From the NCBI GenBank assembly GCA_937899835.1, contig CALCCE010000011.1, positions 53,511-117,510 of the forward strand: a stretch of DNA of 64,000 nt. Direction: 5' to 3'. Source of the DNA: an uncultured Flavobacteriales bacterium (GTDB lineage: Bacteria > Bacteroidota > Bacteroidia > Flavobacteriales_G > Salibacteraceae). The notes under the pieces are model-generated. The model worked only from the letters and a program-made list of their open reading frames with translations. It had not been told where the DNA came from and made no database searches. The translations under genes were made by a program, and so were the position numbers. How positions within the stretch are numbered: the first letter of the stretch is position 1; each line of letters starts with the position of its first letter. Positions 53,056 through 61,850 of this stretch are shown here, in pieces.

Positions 53056-54057
53056 TCAACTGAGTTTGTCGGCCAGCAAACGCATCTCCAGCACAGGTGA
53101 GATTTTTTCGTAGAGGATGTTGTATACGGCATCTACAATTGGCGTATCTACCTCAAACTTTTTGTTGATCTCTTTGATGCTTTTCACCGCATAAAACCCT
53201 TCTGCAATCATGTTCATTTCCAGCTGGGCAGCTTTTACCGAATAACCTTTACCTACCATGTTGCCAAAGGTGCGGTTGCGGCTAAATTGGGAATAGGCGG
53301 TCACCAATAAATCGCCTAGATAAGCCGAGGATTTTACATCCCGGTGAATGGGATTCACTTTGTCAACAAAGCGTTCGATTTCTCTAATGGCATTGGCAAT
53401 GAGCAAGGCCTGAAAATTGTCACCATACCCTAAACCATGATAAATGCCAGAAGCGATGGCCACTACATTTTTCAAAACTGCTGAGAGTTCAGTTCCGAAA
53501 AGATCATCGGAAATGGAGGTTTTGATGTAGCGACAAGCCAGCCAATCGGCCATTTGCCGGGCGTTTTCCTGATTCGGACATGCAATGGTGAGGTAACTCA
53601 ACTTTTCCATCGCTACTTCTTCGGCATGGCAAGGCCCGGAAACAATACCAATCCGGTCGTAAGGGGTTCCAAACTGTTTGTGAAAGAAGCGTGCGGGAAT
53701 TGCGTTGTACTCCGGCACCATGCCTTTGATGGCGGAGAATATCAGCTTCTTCTCCATGCCTTCAAGCGCTACCTCGTTAAAGGTGCTATACAGAAAAGCT
53801 CCTGGAATAACAATGACCAACACATCGGCTGTATCAATGGTTTTTTTGAGGTCGGTACTGACTTGTATTTTCTCTCGCTCAAATTGAACCGACGGCAAAT
53901 AATGTGGATTGTGAAGGTATTGCTCAAGGTGCTCTACTGCCTTTTGGTTGCGCATCCACCAATGCACCACATCAAGGTTGTTACAGAGCATTTTCACAAT
54001 GGCGGTAGCCCAGCTACCGCCACCTATTACAGCGACTTTCGGTTGATTGGATGCCAT
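53056..54057 (-). CDS. gpsA: glycerol-3-phosphate dehydrogenase [NAD(P)+]
   Basis: A 333-residue dehydrogenase that reduces dihydroxyacetone phosphate to sn-glycerol 3-phosphate for phospholipid synthesis. The N-terminal nucleotide loop VIGGGSWATA, the SGPCHAEEV segment, the AVLKNVVAIASGIYHGLGYGDN helix containing the catalytic Lys and the SRNRTFGNMVGKGYS motif are all present. Length is typical. It follows the CotH-like gene by 37 bp on the same strand. Confidence 0.95.
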   Translation of the reverse strand: MASNQPKVAVIGGGSWATAIVKMLCNNLDVVHWWMRNQKAVEHLEQYLHNPHYLPSVQFEREKIQVSTDLKKTIDTADVLVIVIPGAFLYSTFNEVALEGMEKKLIFSAIKGMVPEYNAIPARFFHKQFGTPYDRIGIVSGPCHAEEVAMEKLSYLTIACPNQENARQMADWLACRYIKTSISDDLFGTELSAVLKNVVAIASGIYHGLGYGDNFQALLIANAIREIERFVDKVNPIHRDVKSSAYLGDLLVTAYSQFSRNRTFGNMVGKGYSVKAAQLEMNMIAEGFYAVKSIKEINKKFEVDTPIVDAVYNILYEKISPVLEMRLLADKLS

Positions 54058-54094
54058 GACGATGGTGGCAAATATCTAAAAAAATGAAGAGCAG

Positions 54095-55306
54095 CTAAAG
54101 CGACTGAAGCTTTTGCGCTACCAAAGGAAGGTGGTTGGTAACCCATTCCTGCATACGTGGTATTTCACAGTCAGCCTTGCAGGCATCGATGTAAAACCGC
54201 TCATCAATGGGCCACTTTTGGGCATTTTGATCAAAATATGGGTACAACCTTTCCCACTGGTTCAGTAGCCGCTCATTAATCCCGGCCACGGTCAAAATAC
54301 CTTGAGATTGCAAGTCTTTAAACCGTTGCTTCAAAGCCTCTCGGTATCCGTTGGGGTTGAGCTCCATCAAACGTTGAAAAAACACGTGCTGCTCAGGTTC
54401 CAGAACCCCTTCCCAATGCGGTTCCGAATCGCCATCGCGGCCGAAAGTAGAATCGTAATCCCAAGGAGCAATTCGAAAGGGATCACCCGCCCGCTGGCGG
54501 TAGAGGTAAAAATTCTTTGCAATGCCGTCTCCATTGTTGGTCACCAGCAACAACAAGTGCCAATCGATAACGCTGGATTGATCAAAACGGTGGAAAATTC
54601 CTTGGTCTGCATCAGCAAAAGCGGAATCGGAAGCATAAAAAATAAACTGGCGCAAGGAGTCGAGCTCCGCATTGAAGTTCCGCTTTCGGACCTTCGGAAA
54701 CTTCTGATGGTATAGATTATTCGTGTCCAGGTGGGGATAAGTGTCCATGAATCGCTGATTGCGAAACACCGGAGGGTCTTTGAAATAACAGGCACCTGAG
54801 TTCTTTTTGTCCAATTGCAAGCGAGTTCCGTCCAACCGTTCCATGAGTAAAAACAGCCCATAGTAGGCATCGCCCAGATACACTTCCACAGGTGCATGTT
54901 GAGGCGCAATATTGCGGTCCGAGAAGGCACGGAACAGATCATAGCTCACGGTATGCCTGGAAAACGATCGATCGATGTAAGATGCGTTCAAAATCCAGTC
55001 TTTGTCTTTGGGCATGCCGCATAGCGACTGAGCCTCAGCTAACCGAAGGGTAAACGAATGCTTGGGATAAACGGAAGAGGCTCCCCCCCGATAGCGGGCT
55101 TTCGCAGGCGTGGGCCCAAATGCGAACGGAACAAGTTCGTTTTGGTAAGCTACCCGAATAGGTACTTTGGAACCATAATCTACTGAATCAAGCTCGAAGA
55201 GCTGAAAACGAGGCAATGGAGGAGGTGGGATGGATGGGTCAGCGTTGCAGCCCGCCAGTAAGAAAAGGCCAGCTATCGCCCCCAAAAACAGTACCCGATG
55301 AATCAA
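54095..55306 (-). CDS. CotH-like lipoprotein (CotH kinase family)
   Basis: A 403-residue protein with a lipoprotein signal (LAGC, Cys19) followed by a CotH domain. RYRGGASSVYPKHSFTLRL, DWILNASYIDRSFSRHTVSYDLFR, YYGLFLLMERLDGTRLQL and IAPWDYDSTFGRDGD correspond to the family's nucleotide- and metal-binding segments. Bacillus CotH is an atypical protein kinase of the spore coat; in Bacteroidota, lipid-anchored CotH proteins have no settled role. The start is TTG, overlapping the M28 peptidase gene by 4 bp. Confidence 0.85.
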   Translation of the reverse strand: MIHRVLFLGAIAGLFLLAGCNADPSIPPPPLPRFQLFELDSVDYGSKVPIRVAYQNELVPFAFGPTPAKARYRGGASSVYPKHSFTLRLAEAQSLCGMPKDKDWILNASYIDRSFSRHTVSYDLFRAFSDRNIAPQHAPVEVYLGDAYYGLFLLMERLDGTRLQLDKKNSGACYFKDPPVFRNQRFMDTYPHLDTNNLYHQKFPKVRKRNFNAELDSLRQFIFYASDSAFADADQGIFHRFDQSSVIDWHLLLLVTNNGDGIAKNFYLYRQRAGDPFRIAPWDYDSTFGRDGDSEPHWEGVLEPEQHVFFQRLMELNPNGYREALKQRFKDLQSQGILTVAGINERLLNQWERLYPYFDQNAQKWPIDERFYIDACKADCEIPRMQEWVTNHLPLVAQKLQSL

Positions 55307-56997
55307 AATTGGACTTTAAGTTTCATTTCTTTGCCGTTTCGCAGCACAACCACGGATGTGGAGTCTCCTTTTTTGTATTGGCTCAAACCCGTCATGTAAG
55401 AGCGCATGTCAACCACTTGAAGGTCGCCCATTTTCACCACCACATCACCCGACTCAATGCCTGCCTCCGCGGCCGGTTTTCCATCTGTCACGCCATCAAT
55501 GCGCATGCCTTCGCCTTCAAATAAATAGTCAGGTACTACCCCGAGGGTAACTGAAAAATTGGGGGCTTTGTCCGATCCCACATTTTTAGTTGCCGTAAAT
55601 TTCAGTTGATCTTCTCCATCGAGTTGATCAATCAATGCCTGCAAGAACTGAGTAATGCGTCCCATGCCATCGTAGTTGATGTTTTCAACATCGTCCGATG
55701 GCTTGTGGTAATCTTTGTGGGTACCACTGAAAATGTGGATGGCCGGAATTTCCTTGAGGTAAAAAGAACTGTGATCAGAAGGCCCAATACCAGACGGTGA
55801 AGTTTTCAGGTTCATGTCAAAGGCGGCCACCTTTTCAAGGGCTTTGTTCCAGGAGGGAGAAGTTCCCACTCCGTTCACTCCGAGGGTCATCTCTTTTTTC
55901 TTCAACCGCCCCACCATGTCCAAATTGATCATGTAGGTAAATTCCGAAAGTCGAGTTTCGGTAGCGTTGGCGAAATGAGAAGACCCCAACAAACCCATTT
56001 CCTCACCAGAAAAAGCAATGAACAGGTAGTTGTGTTGATTAGCGTGGCCTTGCGCATAGTGCTGCGCCAAAGACAGCATCACCGCCACACCACTTGCGTT
56101 GTCGTCGGCTCCGTTGTGAATGGCGGGTTTTCCCCGGTGCAACGAACCAATTTCCCCATGTCCCAGATGGTCGTAGTGCGCTCCTACCACTACGGTAAAA
56201 GGTGCTCCATTATCAATACGAGCCAATACATTTTTACCGGTCTTGGTCTCCCTAACGATGTTGGTCGCAAAATCCACCTGAATGCCTGGAGTGGCTAAGA
56301 GTTGTTGCCCCACTTCTTGGGTAACAAAGGCAACGGGTAGTTTCACTGGCCTGATACTTCTTGGGTAAGCTTTTTCCGGATTGTCCACGTTGGGATCATT
56401 GTTGACGAATATCACCCCGGCAATCTCCATTCTTTTGAGGTGGTCGATACGTTCGTGCAACTCTCCTACAGAGATAAATTTGTTGTGCGGGTGCGTGCCA
56501 CCAGGCAAGCCCAATTGCATCACTACCACCTTACCATTGAAGTCCCTTTCGTCAATGTTGGCAAAGTCATTGTGGTCAAACTGAGGGGCATAAATGCCAA
56601 AACCAACGTTTATAATCTCCCCCGAAGCTTCTCCGGATCCAGAGAGTGGCATGGGCCACCATCCTTCGTTAAGCGCAATTTCCTGCCCGTTGATTTTCAT
56701 GGAGTTTTCACCCACCAGTTTACCTGGCGTTTGAAACTGAAACGGCTGAAAAAATCCAACGTTATCGCCAGCCGGTTTCAAGCCCATGGCCGCAAATCGC
56801 TTAGCAATGTAGTCCGCAGCCATTTGTTCGCCCGGTTCACCAGTAGCTCGGCCTTCAAGTTTGTCGGAAGCCAGGTATTCCAGGTCTGCCTGATGTTGCT
56901 TTTTGAGTTCGGCACGAATTTCTTCATCAGTGGCTTGCCCTTGGCTCACCAGTACGAAACCAATTCCGAAGAGTAGGGTCAGGAGAGAGTTTTTCAT
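55303..56997 (-). CDS. M28 family metallopeptidase with protease-associated and PDZ domains
   Basis: A 564-residue secreted zinc aminopeptidase. It has a signal peptide (cleavage near SQGQ, residue 21), a protease-associated insert (about 120-240), the M28 catalytic domain (about 255-440) and a C-terminal PDZ domain (about 470-564, GESGDVV-type loop AAEAGIESGDVVVKMG). Zinc ligands are visible in GAHYDHLG, NGADDNASG, FSGEEMG and HIFSGTHKDYHKPSDD. It probably trims peptides in the periplasm or outside. It is the first gene of an overlapping pair with the CotH-like gene. Confidence 0.93.
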   Translation of the reverse strand: MKNSLLTLLFGIGFVLVSQGQATDEEIRAELKKQHQADLEYLASDKLEGRATGEPGEQMAADYIAKRFAAMGLKPAGDNVGFFQPFQFQTPGKLVGENSMKINGQEIALNEGWWPMPLSGSGEASGEIINVGFGIYAPQFDHNDFANIDERDFNGKVVVMQLGLPGGTHPHNKFISVGELHERIDHLKRMEIAGVIFVNNDPNVDNPEKAYPRSIRPVKLPVAFVTQEVGQQLLATPGIQVDFATNIVRETKTGKNVLARIDNGAPFTVVVGAHYDHLGHGEIGSLHRGKPAIHNGADDNASGVAVMLSLAQHYAQGHANQHNYLFIAFSGEEMGLLGSSHFANATETRLSEFTYMINLDMVGRLKKKEMTLGVNGVGTSPSWNKALEKVAAFDMNLKTSPSGIGPSDHSSFYLKEIPAIHIFSGTHKDYHKPSDDVENINYDGMGRITQFLQALIDQLDGEDQLKFTATKNVGSDKAPNFSVTLGVVPDYLFEGEGMRIDGVTDGKPAAEAGIESGDVVVKMGDLQVVDMRSYMTGLSQYKKGDSTSVVVLRNGKEMKLKVQF

Positions 56998-57203
56998 AAT
57001 ACAAGTATAGAGAGCTCTGAGCGGTCTACCAATAAGTAGAGCTTCGCCAACTAAAGTCTACGGAGGATTCCGTGAAAGAACCGGTTTGGGGGAAAATGGA
57101 TCGAAAGTCTACTGTGTACTTCAGAGGGTGGTGGAATCTCCCTTTAAAGCAATCTCGACCTGTGCTGTGGCTACTTTCTATGGCTTGAACCACTGTAAAC
57201 AAA

Positions 57204-57230
57204 GAAAGCGGCTTTGCCCAAGCCGCTTTC
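57204..57230. terminator. hairpin A of a related pair
   Basis: GAAAGCGGCTT-TGCCC-AAGCCGCTTTC is a perfect 11-bp stem. It closely resembles hairpin B 190 bp away (same GAAAGCGG arm and TTGCCC loop), with A-rich sequence just before it. Confidence 0.5.
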
Positions 57231-57395
57231 CAGGGAACTTTCCTTCGCAGGGGAATACCCTTGAAGGATACCAGCCGAAGCATGGCTAAAATTCCAAACT
57301 AACCGAGCGCAAAATAGTAATCAGGACTGCAAGCCCATCAATGATTTCAAATTCGGTCGGTTTCGGCTTAAAAGCGGTAGAAATGTGGGAAAAAA

Positions 57396-57424
57396 AGAAA
57401 GCGGTCTTGCCCGGACCGCTTTCT
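57396..57424. terminator. hairpin B of a related pair
   Basis: AGAAAGCGGTC-TTGCCCG-GACCGCTTTCT is a perfect 11-bp stem preceded by an A-run. On the minus strand the T-run follows the stem, so it could terminate read-through from lysS. Confidence 0.55.
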
Positions 57425-57431
57425 AGACTTG

Positions 57432-57505
57432 GGTTAACGTCTTATGAGTTTGGGGAAGTCAAAAGACTCATAATCGCAGGCCGACCGGGAGGCCGGCTGT
57501 TAACC
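57432..57505. ncRNA. candidate structured RNA element (three-way junction)
   Basis: GGTTAAC (57432-57438) pairs with GTTAACC (57499-57505) and encloses two hairpins: TTATGAGT/ACTCATAA (57442-57449 with 57466-57473) and a GC-rich stem around 57477-57499. The palindromic closing arms make the strand ambiguous. There is no covariation evidence and no known family match from reading alone. Confidence 0.3.
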
Positions 57506-57632
57506 AAACTAACCAAAAGCTAAAGTACAAGAACCAAGCCAACCCTGAAAGGGGCTCTTTGCGAATGACCGGTTTGACTTTGTGTTTGACGCACTTTGTT
57601 GAGTGATTGACATGACTGCGTGAACGAACGAC

Positions 57633-59144
57633 TTACTTTTCAGGACGCATTTGCGGAAAAAACAACACATCCTGAATGGAAGATTGGTTGGTGAGGATCA
57701 TCACCAGGCGGTCCACCCCGATGCCCATACCGCTGGTAGGAGGCATACCGTATTCCAAGGCCCGCAAAAAATCCTGATCGATGTACATGGCCTCATCGTC
57801 TCCTCGTTCCATGAGCTCGACTTGTTCTTCGAAACGCTCCCGCTGGTCGATCGGATCGTTGAGCTCCGAATAGGCATTGGCCAACTCTTTGCCGTTGATC
57901 ATCAACTCGAAACGCTCCACCAAACCGGGCTTGCTCCGGTGTTTCTTACACAGTGGCGACATTTCAATCGGATAGTCGGTGATGAAAGTTGGTTGAACAT
58001 AGTTGGCTTCGCATTTTTCGCCGAAAATCTCATCCACCAGTTTGCCCTTGCCCATCGATTCGTCTACCTCAATGTTCAAATCCTTGCAGGTTTGACGCAA
58101 CTGAGCTTCATCCATTTCACTAATGTCGATGCCCGTATGTTCTAAAATGGCATCGTACATGGTTACGCGCTTGAAAGGCCGCTGGAAGCTGATGGTTTTA
58201 TCGCCCAGTGGAATCTCGGTTGTCCCGTGCAGGTCCATCACTACTTTTTCCAACATGGCTTCGGTGAAATTCATCATCCAGTCGTAGTCCTGGTAGGCCA
58301 CATAAATCTCCATCACCGTAAACTCCGGGTTGTGGGTGCGGTCCATGCCTTCGTTGCGGAAGTTGCGCGAAAACTCATATACGCCGTCAAAACCACCCAC
58401 AATAAGGCGCTTGAGGTATAGTTCGTTGGCAATCCGCAGGTAAAATGGCACATCCAGGGTGTTGTGGTGAGTCACAAACGGACGTGCAGCAGCTCCACCT
58501 GGGATGGGCTGTAGCACCGGCGTGTCAACTTCCAGATAACCTTCAGCATTGAAAAAGTCCCGCATGCTGTTGATGATTCGGGTGCGTTGCGCAAATACTT
58601 TTCGAACATCGGGATTGATCGCCAAATCGACATACCGCTGGCGGTAGCGAAATTCCGGATCGGTAACTCCGTCGTGTACCTTGCCATCTTCATCGGTTTT
58701 GACTACCGGCAGAGGCCGCAACGATTTGCTGAGGATTTGAAACTTTTGAACAAAAACCGAAATCTCACCTACTTTGGTTTTGAATACATAACCTTCCACA
58801 CCAATGAAGTCTCCAATGTCAGTGAGCTTTTTGAATACGGTGTTGTAGTTGGTTTTGTCTTCGTCAGGACAGATCTCATCGCGGTTGAAATACAATTGAA
58901 TACGACCGCTGTGGTCCATCAACTCAGCGAAAGAAGCTTTTCCCATGATCCGGCGGCTCATCAATCGACCCGCCAGGGACACCTGTTTATAGTCGTCTTC
59001 ATGGCCTTCAAAGTTTTCTTTAATCGCTTGGGCAGTTGCCGACACGGGAAAACGTGCGGCAGGATAAGGATCAATACCCAATTCCCGAAGCTGGTTCAGC
59101 GAGTTTCGCCGAACTACTTCTTGTTCAGACAGTTCACGGCTCAT
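57633..59144 (-). CDS. lysS: lysyl-tRNA synthetase, class II
   Basis: A 503-residue class II synthetase. It has an N-terminal OB-fold anticodon domain (about 60-180) and a catalytic domain with motif 2 (FRNEGMDRTHNPEFTVMEIY) and motif 3 (GMPPTSGMGIGVDRLVMI). Length matches bacterial LysRS. A TATCTTTG box lies 27 bp upstream of the ATG. It is divergent from the isomerase gene across a short promoter region. Confidence 0.97.
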   Translation of the reverse strand: MSRELSEQEVVRRNSLNQLRELGIDPYPAARFPVSATAQAIKENFEGHEDDYKQVSLAGRLMSRRIMGKASFAELMDHSGRIQLYFNRDEICPDEDKTNYNTVFKKLTDIGDFIGVEGYVFKTKVGEISVFVQKFQILSKSLRPLPVVKTDEDGKVHDGVTDPEFRYRQRYVDLAINPDVRKVFAQRTRIINSMRDFFNAEGYLEVDTPVLQPIPGGAAARPFVTHHNTLDVPFYLRIANELYLKRLIVGGFDGVYEFSRNFRNEGMDRTHNPEFTVMEIYVAYQDYDWMMNFTEAMLEKVVMDLHGTTEIPLGDKTISFQRPFKRVTMYDAILEHTGIDISEMDEAQLRQTCKDLNIEVDESMGKGKLVDEIFGEKCEANYVQPTFITDYPIEMSPLCKKHRSKPGLVERFELMINGKELANAYSELNDPIDQRERFEEQVELMERGDDEAMYIDQDFLRALEYGMPPTSGMGIGVDRLVMILTNQSSIQDVLFFPQMRPEK

Positions 59145-59170
59145 AATAATGACGATTTTTTTAAGCGCGG

Positions 59171-59178
59171 CAAAGATA
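59171..59178 (-). promoter_or_regulatory. -7 promoter element of lysS
   Basis: The minus-strand sequence TATCTTTG matches TAnnTTTG and would place the start of transcription about 20 bases before the lysS ATG. Confidence 0.45.
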
Positions 59179-59311
59179 GCTATTCAATGCTTGGAAGTAC
59201 CTTCGAAGCGAAGAGAAAAGAGCTTAGTGTTATTAGAACACTAACTTGTGCCAAAAGCACCTCAAAAACCGATACGCATTTATTACATTAGCGCCCGAAA
59301 CACCGAATACA

Positions 59312-60298
59312 ATGAAAGATCTGGTAACTAATTTTCCCGCGCAGTTGCGGGAAGCGGTAGAAATTGGCCGCAATGCCCAATTGGCAAATAACAACCGAAA
59401 CATCAATAAAATCCTCATCAGTGGCTTAGGAGGTTCAGGCATTGGTGGCACCATTGTTTCCGAGTTAGTGGCTTCTGAGTGTCGCCTGCCCATTTCGGTC
59501 AATAAAGATTATTCCTTGCCCGCCAACGTAGACGACAATACAATGGTGCTCATTTGCTCCTATTCAGGGAATACCGAGGAAACCCTCGAAGCATTTGACG
59601 AGGCCTTAGCCCGTGGAGCACTTGTAGCTTGTGTTACCTCTGGTGGAAAAGTGCTAGAGGTAGCCCAGGAAAAGGAACTACCACACATCGTTATCCCAAG
59701 TGGATTTCCTCCCCGGGCAGCCTTTGCCTATTCGTTCACGCAGTTGTTTTTCATCCTTGCCCACTACAATTTGATCTCTTACCAATCGGTAGAGGACCTC
59801 TTGGTGAGCATCGACTTCCTGGCCGGAGAGCAAGCCGCTATTGAATCTGAGGCCAACGAATTGACCGATAAGTTGCACGGCAACCTGCCGATTCTATATT
59901 CTGATGCTGGCTCGGAAGGAGTAGCCATTCGCTGGCGCCAACAGATCAACGAGAATTCCAAAATGCTTTGCTGGCACCATGCCTTCCCCGAAATGAATCA
60001 CAACGAGCTGGTGGGCTGGACCCAAGCCAGTGAGCAGTGGGCGGTGGTACTGCTCCGCAACGAAGACGACTACAAGCGGACGCAAAAGCGTATGGAAGTG
60101 TGCAAAACCATTTTCAGCAACTATACCAGCAACATCAACGAAGTATGGTCAAAAGGTCCAAATACCATTGCAAGGGCCCTCTACCTCATTCACTTTGGAG
60201 ATTTCGTATCGGTGCAATTGGCCGAGCGCAAGGGCATCGACCCGGTGGAAGTAGATGTAATTACCGGCCTGAAAAACGAGTTGGCCAACTTCGAATAA
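59312..60298 (+). CDS. bifunctional phosphoglucose/phosphomannose isomerase
   Basis: A 328-residue SIS-fold isomerase of the archaeal/Bacteroidota bifunctional type that interconverts fructose 6-phosphate with glucose 6-phosphate or mannose 6-phosphate. Characteristic elements are ISGLGGSGIGG, CSYSGNTEETL, IPSGFPPRAAFAYS and the catalytic-His-containing HHAFPEMNHNELVGW. The MKDLVTNFP start at 59312 fits; upstream in-frame TTG codons give no conserved sequence. The stop immediately abuts the convergent arsC stop. Confidence 0.92.
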   Translation: MKDLVTNFPAQLREAVEIGRNAQLANNNRNINKILISGLGGSGIGGTIVSELVASECRLPISVNKDYSLPANVDDNTMVLICSYSGNTEETLEAFDEALARGALVACVTSGGKVLEVAQEKELPHIVIPSGFPPRAAFAYSFTQLFFILAHYNLISYQSVEDLLVSIDFLAGEQAAIESEANELTDKLHGNLPILYSDAGSEGVAIRWRQQINENSKMLCWHHAFPEMNHNELVGWTQASEQWAVVLLRNEDDYKRTQKRMEVCKTIFSNYTSNINEVWSKGPNTIARALYLIHFGDFVSVQLAERKGIDPVEVDVITGLKNELANFE

Positions 60299-60718
60299 TC
60301 AAATCACCACTTCCTGGTTGACAAAAGACTGGCTGTAGTTTCGGATAAGGTCGCGCACCCTCCGAAACTCGGCCATTACCTCTTCTTCGCTTCCAACGGC
60401 TTGGGCCGGATCAGGAAAATTTTCATGGATTTGTTTCGCATCCGTGGGGAAGTAAGGGCAACTTTCTCGTGCATGATCACAGACGGTTAACACCAGATCA
60501 AACTGCTGGCTTCGGTACTCATCGATGTGGTTAGAAGTGTGTCCCGAAATATCGATACCCGCCTCCTTCATGACTTGAATGGCTTTGGGGTTGACCCCGT
60601 GCGTTTCGACACCGGCACTGAAAACCTGAGCCTGATCGCCGGCAAAATGACGGAGATACCCTTCGGCAATTTGACTCCGACACGAATTGCCAGTGCATAA
60701 AACCAGAATGTTTTTCAT
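60299..60718 (-). CDS. arsC: arsenate reductase, thioredoxin-coupled (low-molecular-weight phosphatase fold)
   Basis: A 139-residue reductase converting arsenate to arsenite. The P-loop CTGNSCRS holds the nucleophile Cys8. Cys80 and Cys87 in TVCDHARESCP complete the redox triad used by the Staphylococcus pI258-type enzyme and recycled by thioredoxin. It is the last gene of arsR-arsI-arsC (9-bp gap). Confidence 0.93.
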   Translation of the reverse strand: MKNILVLCTGNSCRSQIAEGYLRHFAGDQAQVFSAGVETHGVNPKAIQVMKEAGIDISGHTSNHIDEYRSQQFDLVLTVCDHARESCPYFPTDAKQIHENFPDPAQAVGSEEEVMAEFRRVRDLIRNYSQSFVNQEVVI

Positions 60719-60727
60719 CGTATTGAA

Positions 60728-61267
60728 TTAACAGCACCCACTTCCGGGAGTGCAAGAAGTTGCTCCATCGGAGAGGTCGGACAGTTTTACTTTCGGCTTT
60801 TGGGCGGGCTCTGGTGGCAGACAACATGCCGCTGCGCTTGCCTCTGTATAATGTGGATCATTGAATTCTGCATTGGCATGGAAATAATATACTTCCCATT
60901 GCACCCCATCCGGGTCGGTGACCCAAAACTTATCTTGAACAGCGAAGCAACAAGCCGTACCGGTTTCCTCTTTCGTAATCAATCGCAACCCTGCGGCCTG
61001 GGCACGAAACTGCTCTAAAATTTCCGGAGTTTCTACCTGAAAGCCAAGGTGACCAAAATTGGATTGTACCCGCTCCGGGTTCTCAATGAAAGAAATTACC
61101 AGCGCTGGCGACTCCAATACATATTTTGCATAGCCGGTCTTCACTTTTTCTGCGGGCTTTCCGAAGAAGGCCGTATAGAAATTCACGGTTTCAATAAGAT
61201 TGGAAACGTACAGGGAAATGTGCATTCTCGGAAATGCGACTTCTGAAGCAGAATTATAGGGGGTCAT
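60728..61267 (-). CDS. arsI: ArsI/CadI family dioxygenase (organoarsenical C-As lyase type)
   Basis: A 179-residue two-module VOC-fold enzyme. Probable Fe(II) ligands are His16, His73 and Glu125, at nearly the spacing known for ArsI. The vicinal pair Cys106-Cys107 in TACCFAVQDKFWVTDPDG corresponds to the arsenic-binding cysteines. The C-terminal tail is cysteine-rich (AACC and CTPGSGCC), perhaps binding more metal. ArsI enzymes cleave the C-As bond of trivalent methylated or aromatic arsenicals; CadI-like members are induced by cadmium. It starts 11 bp after the arsR stop. Confidence 0.9.
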   Translation of the reverse strand: MTPYNSASEVAFPRMHISLYVSNLIETVNFYTAFFGKPAEKVKTGYAKYVLESPALVISFIENPERVQSNFGHLGFQVETPEILEQFRAQAAGLRLITKEETGTACCFAVQDKFWVTDPDGVQWEVYYFHANAEFNDPHYTEASAAACCLPPEPAQKPKVKLSDLSDGATSCTPGSGCC

Positions 61268-61278
61268 CGTTTCTTCTT

Positions 61279-61617
61279 TCAACAACATACTTTCGACGGA
61301 TTTTGAGCGGGAGATGGATTAAACAAAGCGTTCAGTGCATCGCGTGCGGTGTTCCAGTTTTCGGGATGAATGCAGTAGCACACGGCACTGCCTTCCACCG
61401 TGCCTTGCACCAGGCCGACTTGCTTCAATACCTTGAGGTGTTGACTGATGGTCGCTTGTGCCAGGTCCAATTCATTGACGATGGAACCACAAACACAGGA
61501 CTCCATTTGCAAAAGGTGTTGCAAAATGGCAACCCGGGCCGGGTGCGCCAAGGCTTTGGCCCATTCAGCCAGCTGATTCTGCTGTGCGGTAAACGCGGCT
61601 GTTTTACTTAGTCCCAT
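61279..61617 (-). CDS. arsR: ArsR/SmtB family metalloregulatory repressor
   Basis: A 112-residue winged-helix repressor. The DNA-binding helices are in LDLAQATISQHLKVLKQVGLV. A Cys pair, Cys41 and Cys43, in the ESCVCGSIV segment matches the alpha-3 arsenic site (ELCVCD-like), and the C-terminus ends in VCC. It should repress the downstream arsI and arsC genes until arsenite binds. A near-perfect palindrome lies 16 bp upstream. Confidence 0.94.
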   Translation of the reverse strand: MGLSKTAAFTAQQNQLAEWAKALAHPARVAILQHLLQMESCVCGSIVNELDLAQATISQHLKVLKQVGLVQGTVEGSAVCYCIHPENWNTARDALNALFNPSPAQNPSKVCC

Positions 61618-61633
61618 ACTGAATCATTAATTC

Positions 61634-61649
61634 ATCGCAATATTACGAT
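61634..61649. promoter_or_regulatory. ArsR operator
   Basis: ATCGCAAT-ATTACGAT is a 16-bp palindrome with one mismatch, 16 bp upstream of the arsR start. It resembles operators of ArsR-family repressors in position and symmetry. Confidence 0.65.
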
Positions 61650-61816
61650 AAACCGGTGAGATGAATAAAATACTCTTTGCGGGAAAAATTTTAGGTTCTG
61701 GTAAGGTGACATCACCACCGTGATCCTTTTTAGTTCTATCTTGAAAAGAATGCTGAGCCGATTCGTTCGAAATATAGCCTTATGGAAGGGGCGACAAGCT
61801 TTCCGCTCCTCCGCAG

Positions 61817-61824
61817 TATCTTTG
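61817..61824 (+). promoter_or_regulatory. -7 promoter element of lipB
   Basis: TATCTTTG lies 26 bp upstream of the lipB ATG at 61851 and matches TAnnTTTG. This supports the downstream start rather than one at 61782. Confidence 0.45.
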
Positions 61825-61850
61825 TAATTGAAACTTCCAGTTGTAAACAC

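Larger units (their letters stand above)
56998..57632. other. 635-bp structured intergenic region
   Basis: No convincing gene is present; several 60-85-codon frames have no family features. The region holds two related hairpins (57204-57230 and 57396-57424) and a possible three-way-junction element (57432-57505). It separates lysS from the M28 peptidase gene and must contain the peptidase promoter. Confidence 0.6.

Noticed and set aside
56998..57632. Possible rRNA, tmRNA or tRNA in the large gap near lysS
   Set aside because: No cloverleaf, tmRNA-like tag frame or conserved rRNA sequence is recognisable; only hairpins are seen.
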